Shown here: piece after piece, positions 59,101-64,000 of the stretch | Layout of the letters: each line of letters starts with the position of its first letter | Position numbering within the stretch: position 1 is the stretch's first letter | NCBI RefSeq assembly: GCF_001649575.2 | Contig: NC_051431.1 | Span: forward strand, 26,031,400 to 26,095,399 | From: Kryptolebias marmoratus | Taxonomy: Eukaryota > Chordata > Actinopteri > Cyprinodontiformes > Rivulidae | Length of the DNA: 64,000 nucleotides | Direction of reading: 5' to 3' | Made by a program: the position numbers and the translations under genes | Notes under the pieces: generated by a model | Told to the model about the DNA's origin: nothing | Databases searched by the model: none | What the model saw: only the letters and a program-made list of their open reading frames with translations

Positions 59101-59599
59101 TATAGACTAAAACTGCCTTGGTTGTACATATGAAGGGTGACATTAAACTGTTAGGAGGGGATTTTAATTGTTCAGATAGATGTTGATGCAGCAAAAATGT
59201 GAAGATATGAATTCTTCTAACAGAAGTCAAATTAGCTAGATTTATCAAACTATATTTTGTGGGAATACATGCCTCACTTTAGGGACCTCTGAACTACATA
59301 AAATGTCAGGGCATCACAAAATTCATTAGATTTTACCACCAGACAGCTATAAATGTCTGTGGAAATTTTCAGAGCAATCTGTGCAATAGCTATGACAATT
59401 TTTCAGTCTCGACTAAAATGGACAAATTTAGTTTGCCATTCCTGAGGCCTGAGTCAGTGTGGCTAACAGCAAATGCACACACACTTTACACAAATGGAGA
59501 CAGACGTGCAAGCTAAAACATTGCAACTTTTAGCTGTTATTTGTACACTTACGCACGCAAACTGCTAAAAGAAGGATGATGAGAAGCTGCAGTAGTTTT

Positions 59600-61000
59600 T
59601 CTGCAGCACTGGTGTCAGCACTGAGAAAACAGAGGCCAGTTGTTGACGCACCAGACGTATGAGTGTTATTCTTCCTCTGTGTATATGTGTGTGAGTGTAT
59701 ATTCCTGCTGGGACTCCCCTCAGCTAAACCAAACCTCCTACACCTTCTCTTCCTCTGAAGTCCATCTCTCTTTCCCTCACTCTGTCTCAGTGTAGAAGGA
59801 TTAATGAGCTGCCCGACTCCTCTCCATCTTCCTCGTATTTCTCACAGAACAGAAGAAGAAAAGGAAGAATGAAGACAACCACGTCTGTCGGCCATCATTC
59901 AGACCTCTTCACCTTGGGAGTGTGAAAAAAAAATTCTGGCGATGAGAAATAGAGCAATAAAGAAGGATGAGCCACATTTGTGCTGTGGGAATGTGCACAA
60001 ATGACATCATCTGCACAAGAATTTACATATGTGTTGACTTGCTACCACTATTTTTAAACTGTTTAGTTAGAACTGAAACGACTGAAAACTTCCGATTTTG
60101 ACCGTAAAAGTCTAACGCTATCAGCTGATGGTTACAGTACATTTTTAGCAACACATGTTCCCTAGCAAGATAATTCTTGCAATATGAATAGAACATAAAT
60201 AAATAGTATACTTTTCTAATTGTATTTTCTCTTTGTGCTAATTGTTTTTTAACTGTACCATGTTAAATAGTTCAGTTTATGAATTTGTTTCATCTAAGAA
60301 TAGTTTAAACATTAACATGATAACCTGTAACATATTTGTAGGATGGTAAAATTGACTTAAATAGATGAAGTAATAGTGATGATGTATTAAAATTGTGCTG
60401 TTCACTATAAATAAAAAATGTTTTAAAATAAATGCTTAACAAATATAACATGGCTTGTGAAGCAGTTCTTTTCTCTCTAACTTAGCATTTAGATTAGATC
60501 TTATACCTTTTTTGGTGACTTCTGCAAGATTTTTTCTAGAAACAAAGTGCTGCCATTTTGAAGATGCTATCTGTTATTCGACTGTAACACGTGTTCACAT
60601 GAAACACAACAACCACAAAGCAGTATACATTCACACGAAAGAAATGAAGCGTCAGATCAAACATTGTTGCCTTGAGGCAAAAATTGAGTTACTTGATGAA
60701 TTGTTTCAGATTTATATGTGAGTGTTTCCACTTCAGAGCAAACATTATCTATAACTTTTAAATCCATTTGTTATCAGACAGATATTTTGTTTGCCTTTGT
60801 GACATATCAACAGATCTTGTTATAAACTCACTTTTGCTACTTCCATGTTTGTTTTTGATTGTAAATCTACTAATAAAGGGGTCATAAATCAAAACAAATT
60901 GGCTGATGGTGATACTGTATGTTTTATAATAAGAGTTTTCATTTTGTTGTTTTAGGAAATGCTGTGTTTGGCATGTGGTGTGTGGGGGGGAGGGAGGGGA
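59600..61000. other. intron, mostly featureless
   Basis: 59690-59960 is a pyrimidine-rich then purine-rich stretch of mixed composition; 60000-60980 is AT-rich. No exon or repeat family recognised. Confidence 0.4.
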
Positions 61001-61004
61001 AGGG
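60984..61004 (+). other. G-quadruplex motif
   Basis: Four G runs (7, 3, 4 and 3 G) separated by one or two bases: GGGGGGG at 60984, GGG at 60992, GGGG at 60996, GGG at 61002. This fits the classical quadruplex rule and stands in AT-rich intron. Confidence 0.75.
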
Positions 61005-61259
61005 AGCTGCTAACATTTGTTTGCTAATGTGAATGAATTAAATCTGATCTGCAATCCAGAAGTACCAGTGTGAACACAATGTTCTTGTGCATATCATTTA
61101 CATGAACACAACACAAAACAAATAATTTACATCATTCAGCAAAATATTCAAAGTCTGTTAACAAAACCCAACCCTTCCTTAGTAACAACCAGAAAACACA
61201 AACTGCACATGATGCTCTGCGGAAGCAAACATGTGAAGTTAATAAGTCAAAAAGGTCTC

Positions 61260-61790
61260 TTTACTGTGCTCTATGCTTTCACTGGCAGGTTTTAAAAAGG
61301 TCACTATTAAAGACACAATCAGAGAAAGACTTTACAAGCTCTTCATTTTGTGGGGAATTAAAGGAAACCACACTATCAAGAAAGTTAAATGAAATAGTGA
61401 ACAATGACCTGTTTGGATTCATTGGGTGTCACCAGCAGGACAACATGGAAAAGACAAAAAGAGAGCAGACTGGTCAGAGGACAGACACATGTTTACCATG
61501 TGTTTACATGGCACCCGAACAAGCAGTGTGAATTGCACAAATCATAGGCTAATTAGTTCTCCACTACAGGTGGTGACAGTTCAACTCTATGGGGAGCCAA
61601 GCCAGGCACTGCGTGCAAGTGCTAGTGCAGAGTGTCAAAGACCCCCTTTAGCACCTCATCACCTTTGACCTCATGGACTTGTCGTCCTATGAATAACATC
61701 ACCAGTGCATTCTTTTTACACTCTACAAACACAGCCAAGCATCATGGTAAAGTAGAAGGACTGAGCTTAGAAAAGTTCATGCTAATCAAC
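61260..61790. promoter_or_regulatory. candidate conserved non-coding island with paired FOX sites
   Basis: Two TGTTTAC forkhead cores (61490-61496 and 61501-61507) stand 11 bp apart, one helical turn, beside CATAGGCTAATTAG (61545 region). Repeat-free up to the CA/TA tracts. Confidence 0.4.
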
Positions 61791-61860
61791 ACAACCAATG
61801 ACAGTAAGTATTAAAAGTCCTAACATTCAGATCTATTTTTTTCATACACACACACATACA

Positions 61861-61863
<3 letters not shown>

Positions 61864-61920
<57 letters not shown>
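61864..61920. repeat. long (TA)n tract, 57 bp
   Basis: The longest pure dinucleotide tract in the window. It follows a short CA tract and GTG, and is perfectly self-complementary. Confidence 0.97.
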
Positions 61921-61923
<3 letters not shown>

Positions 61924-62099
61924 CCTGAGGACAGGAGGAACAGGCAGAGCAAACACATTCACAATAGAGAACAGTCATGATTTAACTTTCTAACATTGCT
62001 GTTGTTGTTTTTCTTTCAGCTGCTCCCCTCACCAAGGGTTGTCACAGTCAGCAAACTCATAGAAAGATTTCACAATTGTTTTACACTGAATGAATTGTT

Positions 62100-62198
62100 T
62101 TATGCCAGATGTCCTTCCTGATGAAACCTGGGCTCAAATCCACAGCCTCAGAATCCCAAAACAGCGGCACTGACCACTGATCTACCACAGCCCCCATT
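62100..62198 (-). mobile_element. tRNA-headed SINE fragment, third type
   Basis: The minus strand reads GGGGCTGTGGTAGATCAGTG with a B-box-like GGATTTGAGCCC, then the complement of CCAGATGTCCTTCCTGATG, a motif found in a common fish repeat. Only about 100 bp are recognisable. It lies 230 bp from the SINE head at 62425. Confidence 0.45.
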
Positions 62199-62424
62199 TA
62201 ACCTCCTACTACTAAAGTGAAAAATAATTTAATGTAAATTTCAGACAATACTATATTCAAAATAACAAATGATGTGAATATAATTGAGGTTCAGATTGTG
62301 AGCACTTGAGCTGTTATCATTTATTGATCTCATGGAGGCACAGGACATAAAACATATAGAAATTGTTACATTGTTTTTCGAGCAGCACTAGGAATTAACC
62401 CATCCAAGCAGAAGGTTTGTTAAC

Positions 62425-62482
62425 CTTCTTACTTGCTGTGAGACAACAGCTACCACTGCTCCGCTGTGCCACCCATGATGGC
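62425..62482 (-). mobile_element. SINE head fragment
   Basis: A short reverse piece resembling the tRNA-like head of the HE1/V-SINE-like family (CTGTGAGACAACAGCTACCA, GCTCCGCTGTGCCACCCATG). Only the 5' head is present. Confidence 0.45.
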
Positions 62483-63284
62483 TTTTTGGACAAATTGAAT
62501 GTAAAACATCAAAAAGTGATGATTTGTTCCCTAAAGCTAGGATTATTTTCAAAAATTATTGCTAATGTATATTATCTCCAGGAGTCACAAAACTTTATGC
62601 AATGATAACTCAAAAGACCTAAATCAGAATTTAGTTTAAAAATAAAACCATAGAACTTTCTTGGAAGAGAAGCTTGAATTTTAGATTTAAATTATTCAAA
62701 AGTTATCATTAATTCCTTAAAATGGCAAGTTTGAATAAAAACTGGGAGTAAAAGTTAAAAAACAAAATGTAAAATTGCCAGATGTTTTAATAATAACAGT
62801 AAAAACTATTTTGTTGCTTTGGTTTCTAGGGCACAAAGTGATGCATGAAACAGACTGTTATGTCATCATTTCAGTGAAACTCCATATATCTAGTACACAC
62901 AAAAGCACCAAAAAAATGATTTTTTAAAAACATCCAGAGTAGTGTAGATGGGGCTTTAAACAACAAATTTATTTTGAAATTTATCTTCAAGAAACTGGTA
63001 GAGTAACTATCACTTGCATGCTCATATTATTCATTATGTTTTTAAAGTAAATATGAGAATTTACACAATATACATCAACTTTAATATCATTTTGACCAAA
63101 GTAGGTATCCATTCCAACTAAGACAAGCCAGGATTTAATTTGTTTATGCTCATGCACTGTTGACCACTTCAAAAGGTTTTTACATGAAATTCTATCAGAA
63201 ACCTCTATGCAAGTCTAGCCTTATCCTGTGCTTTTATTGTTTTAAATGTGTCAATTATATTAGTTTACAAACTAAGCTGACAAA

Positions 63285-63760
63285 CTGAATAAAGGTCTTT
63301 TAGGTTCAAACACTGCCAGGCAGCAGAGCAGGAAACATGCCCTCCACTGGGTGATAATCCCCCTCCCCCAGAGAAGCCAGACCACCAAGTACTGGGAGCC
63401 TGGTGACAAGAACTTTGATTATTATGCCTGCACTCCCTGCCAGGGCTAAATTTAAGTGTTCCCATAAAGTCCAGAAGAAACAAGACTTGGGAATGGCTTG
63501 GCCTGTGTCTGTGTGAAAGAGGGGAAGAGCTGAATGTGTGTGTGTGGTTAGGGTCTCTTCTGGTCAGCGCTGTCGCACAGTCCAGAGGATAATAATAGGA
63601 TATGTTACAACTAACGGAGACCAAAGCTGGACTTCCCACGTATCCCACTTGCTGGTGGCACTAGTGTTATTCTCTAAACACTTGTGGAACCCTCCTCCCT
63701 TGTGCAACTTATCCCTTATGCTCATATCTCGTGCTTTGCCTACATAAAGGGCTTCCCTAG
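63285..63760. promoter_or_regulatory. candidate conserved non-coding island
   Basis: GACAAGAACTTTGATTATTA (TCF/LEF-type CTTTGAT at 63413-63419), CTGCCAGGGCTAAATTTAAG and GGGTGATAATCCCCC; higher complexity than the preceding AT-rich kilobase. Confidence 0.35.
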
Positions 63761-64000
63761 TGCATAAAGAAAACTGTATGAAAGATCAAGAACTGCAGAC
63801 AACCCCATATCTCCCAAGGAAATGTGGATTTCTTGTTTATCTTTGATTAAAAATAACTTTGGGAAGGGGTCGATCAATACTTTCCCTGTGACAAGAGAAA
63901 CATGGGAGAGAAAAGAAGTAGTGGAGGAGGGTAGCAAACGGAAGAGAAGGGAAAAAAAGCGTGAGAAATTTGACGACATTTAGAAATGTGTGTCTGTTTG

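Overview
This window looks like the inside of a very large intron in a bony-fish genome, most likely a spiny-rayed (percomorph) teleost. The reasons are an AT-rich background, frequent CA/GT, AT and CT microsatellites, a run of unknown bases, and many decayed fish-type repeats: Tc1 and hAT DNA transposons, RTE-like and CR1/L2/Rex-like LINEs, and HE1/V-SINE-like and other tRNA-headed SINEs. No bacterial or viral gene is visible.

Only one real protein-coding piece could be supported. It is a 177-nt internal exon on the minus strand at 10407-10583, with consensus AG/GT splice sites. Its 59 codons match the conserved C-terminal part of BCAS3 (the microtubule-associated cell migration factor, also called Rudhira). 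The downstream C-terminal exon must lie beyond the left edge, and the upstream exons beyond the right edge. The flanking introns are therefore more than 10.4 kb and more than 53.4 kb long. In vertebrates BCAS3 sits next to TBX2/TBX4, and very long introns of such neighbours often carry enhancers of the developmental gene. That is the most plausible biological role for the many repeat-free, higher-complexity islands between the transposons; conservation could not be tested here.

Layout: 1-3.0 kb holds diverged copies of one dispersed repeat (family A). 4.4-4.7 kb is a SINE. 7.4-10.0 kb is a nested pair of transposons, a hAT element (8124-9645, with 15-bp terminal repeats, an 8-bp target duplication and the assembly gap) inside an older DNA element. 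10.4-10.6 kb is the bcas3 exon. 11-32 kb is AT-rich intron with family A and B repeats and candidate regulatory islands. 32-47 kb adds a tRNA-headed SINE, two family B copies, a reverse SINE copy, a dead Tc1 transposase and two head-to-head LINE fragments. 53.9-59.1 kb is a transposon graveyard (inverted SINE pieces, a 16-bp perfect hairpin, a second Tc1 lineage, a ~150-bp periodic array, an RTE 3' end and a ZMYM1-like hAT piece). 61-64 kb has further candidate regulatory islands and a 57-bp TA tract.
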